Shown: positions 33,216-41,053 of the stretch, in pieces
Position numbering within the stretch: position 1 is the first letter of the stretch
How the letters are laid out: each line of letters starts with the position of its first letter
Source of the DNA: a virus
Reading direction: 5' to 3' (one strand)
IMG/VR virus record: IMGVR_UViG_3300037091_000039
Location: 1-49,365 of that record
Length of the DNA: 49,365 nucleotides
Notes under the pieces: generated by a model
Seen by the model: only the letters and a program-made list of their open reading frames with translations
The model's database searches: none
Told to the model about the DNA's origin: nothing
Made by a program: the position numbers and the translations under genes

Positions 33216-33694
33216 GACGAATTAAACTCACACAAGGAAAATATACTTTAGTTAGCACCATTGATTTTGAATATTTGAATCAATGGAAATGGTATGCCAG
33301 AAAACAGAGAAGTACTTGGTATGCAGTCCGGGATATATGGATACCCGTACATAAAATACTTTACATGCACCGGCTTATTCATAACAGATTATATTTCAAT
33401 ACCCAGATGCAAACAGATCATAAAGATCAAAACGGATTAAATAATCAACGAAATAATTTACGGGTCGCCACTAATACGGAGAATAATAGAAATAAAAAGA
33501 AACAAAGAAACAATACTTCCGGGTATAAAGGTGTTTATTGGAGTAATCAAGGACATAAATGGTTTGTACAAATATGTGTAAATAAAAGGTTGATATATTT
33601 AGGTTACTTTACCGAAAAACTAGAAGCCGCAAAAGTATATAATAAAGCCGCTAAAAAATATTTCGGTGAGTTCGCTTACTTAAATCCAGTTTGA
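33212..33694 (+). CDS. HNH homing endonuclease with AP2 domain (copy 3)
   Basis: 160 residues in ATGA overlap. N-terminus MRRIKLTQGKYTLVSTIDF, core MHRLIHNRLYF...QTDHKDQNGLNNQRNNLR, AP2 domain SGYKGVYWSNQGHKWFVQI and end FGEFAYLNPV. This is one of the more diverged copies at its N-terminus (GKYTLV for GKFALV). Confidence 0.9.
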   Translation: MRRIKLTQGKYTLVSTIDFEYLNQWKWYARKQRSTWYAVRDIWIPVHKILYMHRLIHNRLYFNTQMQTDHKDQNGLNNQRNNLRVATNTENNRNKKKQRNNTSGYKGVYWSNQGHKWFVQICVNKRLIYLGYFTEKLEAAKVYNKAAKKYFGEFAYLNPV

Positions 33695-33709
33695 AAAGGA
33701 ACTCCGATA

Positions 33710-33913
33710 ATGCTTTGTATAGGCGGACCCTTACATGGTCAAGACATTGAATTTGATGGAGCTAACTATTTTTGGGCACCGATCCTAGGAGATCGACCCT
33801 TCAAAATTTGCCTCGATGTGCCCGATTACCGGCCACTCAGAAAAGTTCTGTATAACAGACAAAGACTGGTTACACGGACCCGCAAAATTATCGAATATTG
33901 GGTCGTTGACTAA
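33710..33913 (+). CDS. Small hypothetical protein
   Basis: 67 residues with an AAGGA ribosome site. Starts MLCIGGPLHGQDIEF, a pattern (GGPxHGQ) seen in many small phage orphans, and ends in a basic beta strand (RTRKIIEYWVVD). No function is established. Confidence 0.65.
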   Translation: MLCIGGPLHGQDIEFDGANYFWAPILGDRPFKICLDVPDYRPLRKVLYNRQRLVTRTRKIIEYWVVD

Positions 33914-33937
33914 CCACCCATTTGGAGTAGAATTAAG

Positions 33938-34315
33938 ATGAAAGAATTGAAAAATTACCTGATCCTGGCCCTAGTCTCCGTTCTCATTGGATTGGCCTTA
34001 TATAGTGTGTCACCCGTAACGCCCCCAGTTGCGCCAGGAACGCCGCCTGTGGTTGACCCACTGAAACCCCAACCCATAGTCATTAAGACGTTGGTGGATT
34101 ACTACGCGGATTGGTGCGGGCCTTGTAAGGCAGCCAAGCCAATGGTAGATAAACTTGAGAAAGAAGGGGTGATTGTACACCGGGTAAATGCCGACAAATC
34201 CCCTGAGTTACTCCGGGAAAATAATATAAACTCGCTTCCGACGTTCTTTTGCACGATGGGTACTAAACAACTGCGGACCCAAGATATAAATAAGGTAGTC
34301 GCGTTCTTCAAATGA
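33938..34315 (+). CDS. Membrane-anchored thioredoxin-like protein
   Basis: 125 residues. A signal-anchor helix (LILALVSVLIGLALYSV, 8-24), a Pro-rich spacer (VAPGTPPVVDPLKPQP), and a thioredoxin fold with VDYYADWCGPCKAAKP (WCGPC at 59-63) and NSLPTFF (cis-Pro). It would reduce or form disulfides outside the cytoplasm. It could help fold the Cys-bearing exported phage proteins encoded nearby. Confidence 0.88.
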   Translation: MKELKNYLILALVSVLIGLALYSVSPVTPPVAPGTPPVVDPLKPQPIVIKTLVDYYADWCGPCKAAKPMVDKLEKEGVIVHRVNADKSPELLRENNINSLPTFFCTMGTKQLRTQDINKVVAFFK

Positions 34316-34800
34316 AAAAGATTAAACTCACACAAGGTAAGTTTGCACTAGTCAATGATCTTGACTATAAATTTCTTACTCAATGGAAATGGTATACCCG
34401 TAAATGTGGTACTACTTGGTATGCCGCCCGAGCAATTAGAAGTGAGTCCGCGATATGTACAATCTATATGCACAGAGTAATCCTTGAAAGAACGGGCCAT
34501 GCAAATTTTCGACAAACTGACCATCGAAATGGGGATGGTCTTAATAATCAAAGACGAAATTTACGTCCTGCAACTCATACACAGAATCAGCAGAATAGAC
34601 GACCACAGATAAATGAATCGGGGTACAAGGGAGTTTCTTGGGATACCCCGAATAAAAACTGGCGTGCTCAAATCAGATTAAACGGGAAACTTAAAAATTT
34701 AGGAAACTACCGCAATAAACTAGACGCCGCCAAAGCGTACAACAAAGCAGCGAAGAAATATTTTGGTAAATTTGCAAGGGTAAATCCAGACATCAAATGA
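34312..34800 (+). CDS. HNH homing endonuclease with AP2 domain (copy 4)
   Basis: 162 residues in ATGA overlap with the thioredoxin gene. N-terminus MKKIKLTQGKFALVNDLDY, core MHRVILERTGH...QTDHRNGDGLNNQRRNLR, AP2 domain SGYKGVSWDTPNKNWRAQI and end FGKFARVNPDIK. Keeps GKFA at both ends, the arrangement that allows internal deletion. Confidence 0.92.
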   Translation: MKKIKLTQGKFALVNDLDYKFLTQWKWYTRKCGTTWYAARAIRSESAICTIYMHRVILERTGHANFRQTDHRNGDGLNNQRRNLRPATHTQNQQNRRPQINESGYKGVSWDTPNKNWRAQIRLNGKLKNLGNYRNKLDAAKAYNKAAKKYFGKFARVNPDIK

Positions 34801-35033
34801 TTATCATTCTACTGGCTTTTATCTGCGGTGTTGTATTAGATGTGATCTGGGTACTTTTAGTCCAGACTGTCCAAACAAAGCGCGCTGTAGTAGCGGCGAC
34901 TTTAAGCACTTTGATGTTTGGTTTGACCTTGGTATCCACAATATTGGTAGTAGAACAGTGTATTCCAGCCTTAATTGCATACGGAGTCGGTAACTTCCTG
35001 GGAACATATTTTGCAGTAAAGAGGGGCGAATGA
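34797..35033 (+). CDS. Small integral membrane protein
   Basis: 78 residues in ATGA overlap, with hydrophobic helices at about 1-24, 31-52 and 55-70 (IIILLAFICGVVLDVIWVLL; STLMFGLTLVSTILVV; LIAYGVGNFLGTYFAV). Two or three membrane passes and a short basic end. A holin-like role is possible but it lacks a typical charged C-terminus. Confidence 0.6.
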   Translation: MIIILLAFICGVVLDVIWVLLVQTVQTKRAVVAATLSTLMFGLTLVSTILVVEQCIPALIAYGVGNFLGTYFAVKRGE

Positions 35034-35299
35034 ATACGAGAGTTGTCAACATACGAAACACCGCACGATTCGATGTATTCATCGGTCGGCCCAGTAAATG
35101 GGGAAATCCATTTCCTTTAAATTGGAGGCAAACGCGAGAACAAACTATCGAATTATATGAGGCGTATATTAGGAAACGCCAGGACTTACTAGATGCCCTC
35201 CCTGAGTTAGTGGGCAAACGACTAGGTTGCTACTGTGCCCCGTTGCCTTGCCACGGGGACGTTTTAATTAAATTGATTAAAGAAAGAGGACTCGAATGA
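35030..35299 (+). CDS. DUF4326 protein
   Basis: 89 residues. The pattern VFIGRPSKWGNPFPL, then LYEAYIRKRQDLLDALPEL and GKRLGCYCAPLPCHGDVLIK matches the DUF4326 family, small zinc-binding proteins common in phages. No biochemical role is established. It lies before MazG in ATGA overlaps. Confidence 0.88.
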   Translation: MNTRVVNIRNTARFDVFIGRPSKWGNPFPLNWRQTREQTIELYEAYIRKRQDLLDALPELVGKRLGCYCAPLPCHGDVLIKLIKERGLE

Positions 35300-35625
35300 A
35301 TTTCAACGATTACCAAGCGTTTATGCGATCAGTTAAAATTTACGCCGACACAGATAGAATCCTATATCCAACACTTGGTCTGGCTGGTGAGGCGGGAGAG
35401 GTGGGAGAGGTGGCCAATAAAGTCAAGAAAATGTTACGTGATGGTGTGGGAGTGACTTACATTCGTGATGACCTAGCCAGTGAACTTGGTGATGCTCTTT
35501 GGTACATCGCGGCCCTTGCCGACGATCTTGGATTTGGATTGGAAGCAATTGCTCAAAAGAATATCGAGAAACTCACCTCTCGAAAATTGCGTGGAAAACT
35601 TAGTGGCAATGGAGATAACCGATGA
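35296..35625 (+). CDS. MazG-like nucleotide pyrophosphohydrolase
   Basis: 109 residues in ATGA overlap. MazG-type layout: YPTLGLAGEAGEVGEVANKV near 25-45 (EAGE metal-binding helix) and DLASELGDALWYIAALADDLG near 57-78 (E..GD..W). Single-domain MazG proteins cleave NTPs or dNTPs to NMP and pyrophosphate, and in phages are linked to nucleotide-pool control or lowering ppGpp. Complements the diphosphohydrolase-like protein at 9143. Confidence 0.88.
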   Translation: MNFNDYQAFMRSVKIYADTDRILYPTLGLAGEAGEVGEVANKVKKMLRDGVGVTYIRDDLASELGDALWYIAALADDLGFGLEAIAQKNIEKLTSRKLRGKLSGNGDNR

Positions 35626-36353
35626 AGAACGAACTAATTTGTGCGGATTGTTTGAAATATCTGCTCCATAGTAATACAACGTGGGACACAATCTTTGGTG
35701 ACCCCCCTGATAATATCGGACTGGGTTACAAAGAATATAACGACAAACTCAGGGATGGAGAATACTTTGAATTACTCTCTGATTGGCTACAAGTTTTTAT
35801 ACGTAGAGCAAGGACTGTATGGTTCTCATATAACGCCAAATGGACTTTCGCTCTCGGCGGACTTGTATCAGGGATGTTGGCTAGAGAAGTCGGGCTAGAA
35901 GCCAGATTGTTTATCCAACATTTTACATTCGGACAGAACCGCGATACAGATTGTGGAAATGGATACCGGCCTTTGTTGCGTATTCGCCGGTCAGATGCTC
36001 CACTATTCCCAGAAGCGATTAAAGTACCGTCCTGGCGAGAAGTACACGGTGACAAACGTGCGCGGAGTGGCGGAAAAGTTCCGCTTGATGCCTGGGATAT
36101 TCCGCGCGTGACTGGTAATAGTAAACAACGACGTTCCTGGATTCCAACCCAACTCAACGAGGATTTAGTAGAACGCGCTTTATTGTTGACTGCGCCTCCT
36201 GGTGGAACAGTATGCGACCCATTCGCAGGATCGGGGACCACCTTGCGCGTGGCCAAAAAACTAAATCTGAATTGTACTTTGATTGAAATAGACCATTCTT
36301 ACTGCGACCACATAGCGGAAGAGCATAATTTAAAAGTGGAACAATATGTGTAA
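35622..36353 (+). CDS. Site-specific DNA methyltransferase
   Basis: 243 residues. Motif IV comes first (TIFGDPPDNIGLGY near 23-36, DPPD rather than the usual DPPY), and the AdoMet-binding motif I comes last (TVCDPFAGSGTTLRVA near 196-211), the order of beta-class amino-methyltransferases. No target recognition domain is separable. No restriction partner is seen, so it is an orphan methylase that probably protects phage DNA or marks it for control. Confidence 0.87.
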   Translation: MKNELICADCLKYLLHSNTTWDTIFGDPPDNIGLGYKEYNDKLRDGEYFELLSDWLQVFIRRARTVWFSYNAKWTFALGGLVSGMLAREVGLEARLFIQHFTFGQNRDTDCGNGYRPLLRIRRSDAPLFPEAIKVPSWREVHGDKRARSGGKVPLDAWDIPRVTGNSKQRRSWIPTQLNEDLVERALLLTAPPGGTVCDPFAGSGTTLRVAKKLNLNCTLIEIDHSYCDHIAEEHNLKVEQYV

Positions 36354-36376
36354 AATAATTTAACAGGGAGGTTTTA

Positions 36377-36625
36377 ATGCTACCAGACTTAAATAGGCTC
36401 GGTTTGGACCTCTGGCCTAGTAGACGAAAATCCCGCATCAAGAAGGCTCTTGCTGCGCCGGATGGACAACGTATTCATATTACTGACGGAGAGGCTGAAA
36501 CTATAGCACGGAATGAGACTGAACGTGCGATCACGGCTAGATTGAAAGAACTCGAAGCCGGTGATCCCTCACAAACCAGACCACGACAAGTCCCAAGGCC
36601 AAATTGTTGGCTAGATTGGTCATAA
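36377..36625 (+). CDS. Hypothetical protein
   Basis: 82 residues with a strong GGGAGG ribosome site. Basic N-terminal half (LGLDLWPSRRKSRIKKALAA) and a helical middle (GEAETIARNETERAITARLK), Pro-rich end. No motif recognised. A sigma-70 promoter follows its stop. Confidence 0.65.
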   Translation: MLPDLNRLGLDLWPSRRKSRIKKALAAPDGQRIHITDGEAETIARNETERAITARLKELEAGDPSQTRPRQVPRPNCWLDWS

Positions 36626-36629
36626 TGCC

Positions 36630-36657
36630 TTGACTTTACCGAATAATATGATATACT
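36630..36657 (+). promoter_or_regulatory. Sigma-70-type promoter with 16-bp spacer
   Basis: TTGACT at 36630-36635 and TATACT at 36652-36657 with 16 bp between, then TTAAATAGAGG. It is the same design as four promoters on the - strand of the right arm. It reads into the small genes from 36673 on and would give host-polymerase expression to the distal part of the train. Confidence 0.8.
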
Positions 36658-36672
36658 TAAATAGAGGATAAT

Positions 36673-36849
36673 ATGCCCGAAACATTAGATACCTGTTTTT
36701 TGATATGCGCCAAACACGGAATTCATCCTAAGTTTAGACAAGAACTTATTGATTTCGCCTTAAAAGGCCAACTCAATAACCGTGAATTAGGGCAACGAAT
36801 CATGTCCTGTGAAAATTACAAAGAGACTATCCGGGATTTACAATCGTGA
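36673..36849 (+). CDS. Small hypothetical protein
   Basis: 58 residues directly behind the 36630 promoter with GAGG about six bases upstream. MPETLDTCFLICAKHGIHPK, then helical FRQELIDFALKGQLNNRELG. The pattern of a short helical protein suggests a regulator, but no motif is recognised. GTGA overlap with the next gene. Confidence 0.7.
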   Translation: MPETLDTCFLICAKHGIHPKFRQELIDFALKGQLNNRELGQRIMSCENYKETIRDLQS

Positions 36850-37097
36850 TAACTCCAAGTTTAACCCCCGTATTGTACGATCATGTAGGCGCACCTATAA
36901 CCGTGGGTTGCCGTCTGGCATATCCTAGACGTACTGGGTCAGATATGTGGTTGGAAGTAATCACCGTCGCCGGTATACGTTACCTTAAAGACCGCGTGAT
37001 TATCAACGGACAGACTATCAACGGTAAACGCCGGTATACTAAGAACTTGCATAACTGTGTGGTCATCCCATCCGAAGAATACTGGACAGTGAAATGA
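36846..37097 (+). CDS. Small hypothetical beta-rich protein
   Basis: 83 residues from a GTG in GTGA overlap. LYDHVGAPITVGCRLAYPRR, then KDRVIINGQTINGKRRYTKN suggest a small barrel-like fold. Unknown function. Confidence 0.6.
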   Translation: MITPSLTPVLYDHVGAPITVGCRLAYPRRTGSDMWLEVITVAGIRYLKDRVIINGQTINGKRRYTKNLHNCVVIPSEEYWTVK

Positions 37098-37103
37098 TAT
37101 TCA

Positions 37104-37487
37104 ATGATATTTAAACTCAAAGTCACACCTGGAACAAAACGTAAAACCTATAAACGGTGGATGGACGTGACTAAACATTACCGCATAACATGGGCACGAG
37201 AGATATTCGGCGTAGTAGTGCCACCCCATTTCCATGCGTGCGTACAAATAACTCTCCCCGATGGGAGAGTTATGTGGGATTTCTGCGGAAAACGTGGTTC
37301 ATACAAGACATTCAAATTAGCAATTGCAGCCGCAGACAAACATCAAGAGCAATGGTTGAAAGCTAGTGAAGCTACAGGAATACGTCAGATCGAAGAAATC
37401 TTTGGTAAGGTTCCCCTTGGTGTCCCCGTAGGTGCCAAATTAAAACGAAACATCCGTGAACTCATAACCCAGAAATACTTGTTATGA
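37104..37487 (+). CDS. Hypothetical protein
   Basis: 127 residues, six bases after the previous stop; a 9-bp repeat (atgatattc/atgatattt) straddles the junction. Basic and His-containing (KTYKRWMDVTKHYRITWARE, VVVPPHFHACVQITLPDGRV). No family recognised; a nucleic-acid-binding fold is possible. Confidence 0.6.
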   Translation: MIFKLKVTPGTKRKTYKRWMDVTKHYRITWAREIFGVVVPPHFHACVQITLPDGRVMWDFCGKRGSYKTFKLAIAAADKHQEQWLKASEATGIRQIEEIFGKVPLGVPVGAKLKRNIRELITQKYLL

Positions 37488-37831
37488 CAAAATTACAGGA
37501 CATTATGGACGCGACACAAGAAGAAGTTGCTGCGCTGGCAATTGAACGGGCAAAATATGACCGGAATGAAGCCATGTTTCGTGCGGCAGCATCTAGTAAT
37601 TTGTATGAAAAATCAAAGATGGACCTTAAAGAAAGTGAGATAATGTTGACTCGCGCACGCAACGCTAACCGGCCATCTATTCTTTTAGGTGCCCATATCA
37701 GTAAAGAAGAACGAAATAAAAAAACTGTATACATTGCAGAAGCGCGAGGATTATCGGTTGAAGCAAGTACGCCGGAACAAGCGTTCCTAAATTTCGACGA
37801 CCAATGGACCCAAGGTGAAGACAATGATTAA
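37484..37831 (+). CDS. Hypothetical helical protein
   Basis: 115 residues in ATGA overlap. The first 65 residues are a likely coiled coil (MDATQEEVAALAIERAKYDR... MDLKESEIMLTRARNAN), then a mixed acidic end. No recognisable motif. Confidence 0.6.
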   Translation: MTKLQDIMDATQEEVAALAIERAKYDRNEAMFRAAASSNLYEKSKMDLKESEIMLTRARNANRPSILLGAHISKEERNKKTVYIAEARGLSVEASTPEQAFLNFDDQWTQGEDND

Positions 37832-38279
37832 ATATTTACTGGTCTTTCTAGTATTGGCAGTTACTCTCCCTGATCTCACCCTTATTCGCGTAGGCCGTGA
37901 TATAGGTGTAAAAAGTATTGCCACAGGTAAACAACAAGATGACTGTCAGCGCATGGCAGAACGGCAAGCAGCCTATCAAGCCAGAGTAAAAGTCCAGGGC
38001 CACCAAAATTGGGAATCTAGGGTCCAAGAACTTTATCGGGCCATGCCGGATTGTGATTCATTCGCAGAAGTATGTGCAGAAAGTTGGCCTAACCAAGAAT
38101 TGGAGCCAGCGGCACGGGAAATGTTCTATAGTTGGTCACAGTCCCGTGGTAAGGATGGAAAATCGGGCCATTGGGGTGTAGTTGACGGTAAGTGCGATTA
38201 TTGGGGTTATAGCATGTGTAAAGGTTCAAATGGGACATGGTATGCCGCAGGGGTTGTAGGGTATAAACGAAACAAATGA
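37824..38279 (+). CDS. Exported CAP-like domain protein
   Basis: I chose the ATG at 37824 (MIKYLLVFLVLAVTLPDL), giving a clean signal peptide and an AAGGTGA site upstream. The remaining 133 residues show CQRMAERQAAYQARV, AREMFYSWSQSRGKDGKSGH, then CDYWGYSMCKGSNGTWYAAG, recalling CAP superfamily proteins (HW, YWG, NGTWYA pattern) found in exported phage proteins. Four or more Cys suggest disulfides. A role at the cell surface is likely, of unknown chemistry. Confidence 0.6.
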   Translation: MIKYLLVFLVLAVTLPDLTLIRVGRDIGVKSIATGKQQDDCQRMAERQAAYQARVKVQGHQNWESRVQELYRAMPDCDSFAEVCAESWPNQELEPAAREMFYSWSQSRGKDGKSGHWGVVDGKCDYWGYSMCKGSNGTWYAAGVVGYKRNK

Positions 38280-38749
38280 AGAAAATTGCCCTCACTCAAG
38301 GAAAGTTTGCATTAGTCAGTAACATTGATTACGCCTATTTGAATCAGTGGAAATGGTGCGCCCATTTTAATGGTAAAAAATGGTATGTCGTTAGGAGTCT
38401 ACCCGGTATAACTATTTATATGCACCGCCTAATCCTTGAACAGATGGGATATGACAATTTTAATACGGGCGACCACAAAGATGGGGACGGGTTTAATAAT
38501 CAACGTCGCAATTTACGTCCGGCAACCTTTGCTCAAAACAGTCACAATCATAGTAAGACTAATAAAAACAATACCTCCAAATTTACAGGTGTAGGATGGC
38601 ATAAAGTAAATAATAAATGGCGGGCATATTTAACATTCAACAGAAAATACATCCACTTAGGCGATTTTATATCTAAAAACGATGCAAGGTTAGCATACAA
38701 TACCGCTGCATCAAAGTATTTTGGAAAATTCGCAAGAGGTGTAAAATGA
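38276..38749 (+). CDS. HNH homing endonuclease with AP2 domain (copy 5)
   Basis: 157 residues in ATGA overlap. N-terminus MKKIALTQGKFALVSNIDY, core MHRLILEQMGY...TGDHKDGDGFNNQRRNLR, a diverged AP2 domain (SKFTGVGWHKVNNKWRAYL) and end FGKFARGVK. Ends one or two residues shorter than the other copies. Confidence 0.92.
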   Translation: MKKIALTQGKFALVSNIDYAYLNQWKWCAHFNGKKWYVVRSLPGITIYMHRLILEQMGYDNFNTGDHKDGDGFNNQRRNLRPATFAQNSHNHSKTNKNNTSKFTGVGWHKVNNKWRAYLTFNRKYIHLGDFISKNDARLAYNTAASKYFGKFARGVK

Positions 38750-38964
38750 ATACTGTAATTATTAGTCAGCGAAATGTTTTATCATTACTCTACCGGTCAT
38801 TGATCGGAAAAGAAACCCCACTACAAGTAGTAGACGGGCATAACATCTATGTCGAACCGGACAGCGTACATTACCGCAGTCGATTCCCCGGTCCACGTCC
38901 GGCAGAAGAAGAAGCCTTTATTAAGATCATGTTACGGACTGCAAAAGAATACGCGGGTGTATAA
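38746..38964 (+). CDS. Small hypothetical protein
   Basis: 72 residues in ATGA overlap with the HNH gene. NTVIISQRNVLSLLYRSLIG, then VEPDSVHYRSRFPGPRPAEE, a short mixed fold. Function unknown. Confidence 0.6.
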   Translation: MNTVIISQRNVLSLLYRSLIGKETPLQVVDGHNIYVEPDSVHYRSRFPGPRPAEEEAFIKIMLRTAKEYAGV

Positions 38965-39047
38965 TGGAAGATCAATTACTTGAATTAGTGATTCTTTTCC
39001 TCGGTGATGTAGCGATATTACTACACGAAGAAAGACAGTTAATATGA
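38964..39047 (+). CDS. 27-residue micro-protein
   Basis: Fits exactly between two genes: TAATG at its start and ATGA at its end. Sequence MEDQLLELVILFLGDVAILL then HEERQLI, an acidic helix with a hydrophobic core. Precise junctions argue that it is translated. Confidence 0.6.
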   Translation: MEDQLLELVILFLGDVAILLHEERQLI

Positions 39048-39709
39048 ATCTGCCACGTCGAACAATCGCACAACGCTCCGATCTATTGGGTGATCTCCAT
39101 AAGTATGGCGTCAACCTCGATAGTCGAGAGATAGTGTTGCAATCAAATCCAGATGGTGAAGATGGTTTGGATTATGTATCAGCCAATACATTTATTAAAA
39201 ACCTGTTGTTTTTGAATAACCTCAATCACTTTCCTATCGTCATTCATCAATGTACAGTCGGCGGTGAATGGAATTATGGTATATCTATATTCGATGCGAT
39301 CAATGCCAGTCCGTCTCCAACTATTTTAATAGCTTACGGACATGCCCGTTCAATGAGTAGTATCATTCCCCAGGCCGCGAAGAAACGAATCATTATGCCT
39401 AATTGTGATTTTATGATCCATTTTGGTGGTTGTGGTTTTGAGGGCGATGCACGCAGTTTTGTAGCAGAGGGACTCAAAGCCGATGAAATTGATCGCCGTA
39501 TGATCGACATTTATTCAGCCCGTTGTGTAAGAGGACCGTTCTTCAAAAAGTATTCTCGGGAACGGGTGAGAAAATATCTCCGAGAACAAATGAATATTAA
39601 ACGAGAATGGTACATGTCCCCAACCGAAGCCGTCCACATGGGATTCATGGATGGTATATATGGAACGCCTGGATACAGATCAATCAAGGAAATTTTACAG
39701 AAGAAATAA
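39044..39709 (+). CDS. ClpP-like serine protease
   Basis: 221 residues. A ClpP/crotonase fold: FPIVIHQCTVGGEWNYGISI near 63, LIAYGHARSMSSIIPQAA near 96 with S103 in the ASM-like oxyanion segment, MIHFGG near 124 with H126, and GFMDGIYG near 202 with the Asp. In other phages ClpP-like proteins are head maturation proteases or regulate lysis; no capsid genes are near, so a host-control role is possible. A C-terminal basic region (RRMIDIYSARCVRG) is unlike bacterial ClpP. Confidence 0.85.
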   Translation: MNLPRRTIAQRSDLLGDLHKYGVNLDSREIVLQSNPDGEDGLDYVSANTFIKNLLFLNNLNHFPIVIHQCTVGGEWNYGISIFDAINASPSPTILIAYGHARSMSSIIPQAAKKRIIMPNCDFMIHFGGCGFEGDARSFVAEGLKADEIDRRMIDIYSARCVRGPFFKKYSRERVRKYLREQMNIKREWYMSPTEAVHMGFMDGIYGTPGYRSIKEILQKK

Positions 39710-39712
39710 ACT

Positions 39713-39901
39713 ATGACAGAACATGATCGTCTAGCCGAAGAAGCAAAGTATGCCGCCCGTCGCCGTTACCGTGATTTGAGCCGCGAAGAACTTCTCATAG
39801 AACAAGAACGAGCGAGAGCATTTTACCGATACAAAGGTGCAACCCACGAAGCCGTCGCGGCCTGTGAAGTCATCGCCAAATTACTAGGAGAAATCGAATG
39901 A
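39713..39901 (+). CDS. Small basic helical protein
   Basis: 62 residues, three bases after the previous stop. Highly charged helices (LAEEAKYAARRRYRDLSREE; ELLIEQERARAFYRYKG) suggest a small coiled-coil or RNA-binding protein. ATGA overlap to the membrane protein gene. Confidence 0.6.
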   Translation: MTEHDRLAEEAKYAARRRYRDLSREELLIEQERARAFYRYKGATHEAVAACEVIAKLLGEIE

Positions 39902-40188
39902 AAGAACCTTTCGTAAAATTACCCAAGATCACCCTTAAACGTGCTGCCGTGGAGGCAGTTGTAGCGGGGGTAGCGACATTGTTGCTACTAGCGGGGATAG
40001 GCACCGTTGGCTATATCGCAGTCAAGAACACCCCTGGTTGGCTCGTACAGAATTGCAATGCCATCCTACAAGGACTGGGAACCGTGTTCGGAACCTTCCT
40101 TGGCGGTATCCTACTTCGTCGCGTGAAAACTGTTCGTAGTGTATTACATACCGTGACCTGTCACACTTTATTTAAGGATCAAGAATGA
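39898..40188 (+). CDS. Two-helix membrane protein, holin candidate
   Basis: 96 residues: basic start, helix 1 (VEAVVAGVATLLLLAGIGTV), helix 2 (ILQGLGTVFGTFLGGILL), then a basic tail (RRVKTVRSV). Size and topology suit a small class II holin-like protein, but no endolysin is recognisable nearby. ATGA overlaps on both sides, followed by the bS21 gene. Confidence 0.55.
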   Translation: MKEPFVKLPKITLKRAAVEAVVAGVATLLLLAGIGTVGYIAVKNTPGWLVQNCNAILQGLGTVFGTFLGGILLRRVKTVRSVLHTVTCHTLFKDQE

Positions 40189-40382
40189 TTAAGATCATCC
40201 TACATGCGGGTGAGTCCATCCAGTCTGCCGTGAAAAGATTCTCGCGTCTTATCAAGTCGTGTGGTCTTCTCCGTGAATTGAAAGAGCGTGAATACTATCG
40301 GAAGCCATCCGAAAAGACCCGTACAAAGAAAAATAAGGCTAAGATTAACGCCAGAAAAGCGCAGGCACCGAATGAAAGGTAG
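40185..40382 (+). CDS. rpsU: Phage-encoded ribosomal protein bS21
   Basis: 65 residues. It follows the bacterial bS21 pattern: short strand (IKIILHAGESIQSAVKRFSR), helix with LLRELKEREYYRKP, then a basic tail (RTRKTKKN-type with many Lys). Matching positions with E. coli S21 include GE..., RF.R, G.L.E, RE.Y.KP and the basic tail. Phage copies of bS21 are known in large phages and could steer 30S subunits toward phage mRNAs. Since many genes here lack a Shine-Dalgarno, that is an attractive idea (inference). Confidence 0.85.
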   Translation: MIKIILHAGESIQSAVKRFSRLIKSCGLLRELKEREYYRKPSEKTRTKKNKAKINARKAQAPNER

Positions 40383-40391
40383 GCATCCATA

Positions 40392-40931
40392 ATGTTTGAA
40401 AAAATAAAAGACTTGTATTATAAGGTTTTACCTTATGATTGGCGTCCTGGTCAAATCTGGTATCGGTTCATCTGTTGGAGTTGGCGTAGGTATTCTACCG
40501 TTCGGTCACGGTATTGTAGTCACACATGGATAGACATGGATGAACTTCTATCCCAAACCATGTTTGAAATATTAAGCCGTTTCGTAGAACGCGAAATGGA
40601 TATTATAGATTGGGACTATAATGACGAACATCGTCATGCCAAGTCAGAAATCATGTCACTCTATCATTGGTGGCATGACAACTACAACAAATCCTATATC
40701 GAGGACGACCTTAAACTTTGGGAAAAAATCCACATGTATTCTCCCGAAATTACTTGGGAACCCTGCGATGATCTGTGCGTAAAGATGATTACAAATTGGA
40801 TAACTCCTGACGATGAGAAAAAATATCACGATTATCTCGACGATAGTATAGCTATCGAAGCAAAACATGAGGCCGAATTAAAAACTAACATGATTCGTCT
40901 AATCAACATCAAAGAATACCTATGGAGTTAA
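40392..40931 (+). CDS. Conserved-looking hypothetical protein (WYRF/RYSTV family)
   Basis: 179 residues, very rich in Trp, Tyr, His and Asp (YKVLPYDWRPGQIWYRFICW; HTWIDMDELLSQTMFEILSR). It resembles a protein seen in several large phages with the RYSTV, HTW and DELL blocks followed by SLYHWWHD. No catalytic residue can be assigned. It ends the rightward train and overlaps the convergent operon by TTAA. Confidence 0.65.
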   Translation: MFEKIKDLYYKVLPYDWRPGQIWYRFICWSWRRYSTVRSRYCSHTWIDMDELLSQTMFEILSRFVEREMDIIDWDYNDEHRHAKSEIMSLYHWWHDNYNKSYIEDDLKLWEKIHMYSPEITWEPCDDLCVKMITNWITPDDEKKYHDYLDDSIAIEAKHEAELKTNMIRLINIKEYLWS

Positions 40932-41053
40932 AATGCTAACCCCTCAGGAGATTTAAGGTAATTTTCTAAACGCCTTTCCACCTCCCAGCAATTCTCGCAC
41001 TCGGACATGTCTGTAATTCTTGTTTCCTTATCACACGTTTTACAAAGTGTCAT
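40928..41053 (-). CDS. Small zinc-ribbon protein
   Basis: 41 residues. CKTCDKETRITDMSECENCW gives two CxxC pairs, then a helical acidic tail (EVERRLENYLKSPEGLAF). It starts in TAATG overlap with the upstream gene. Its stop shares the TTAA at 40928-40931 with the convergent gene. A CENCWEVE pattern recurs in small phage proteins. Confidence 0.75.
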   Translation of the reverse strand: MTLCKTCDKETRITDMSECENCWEVERRLENYLKSPEGLAF

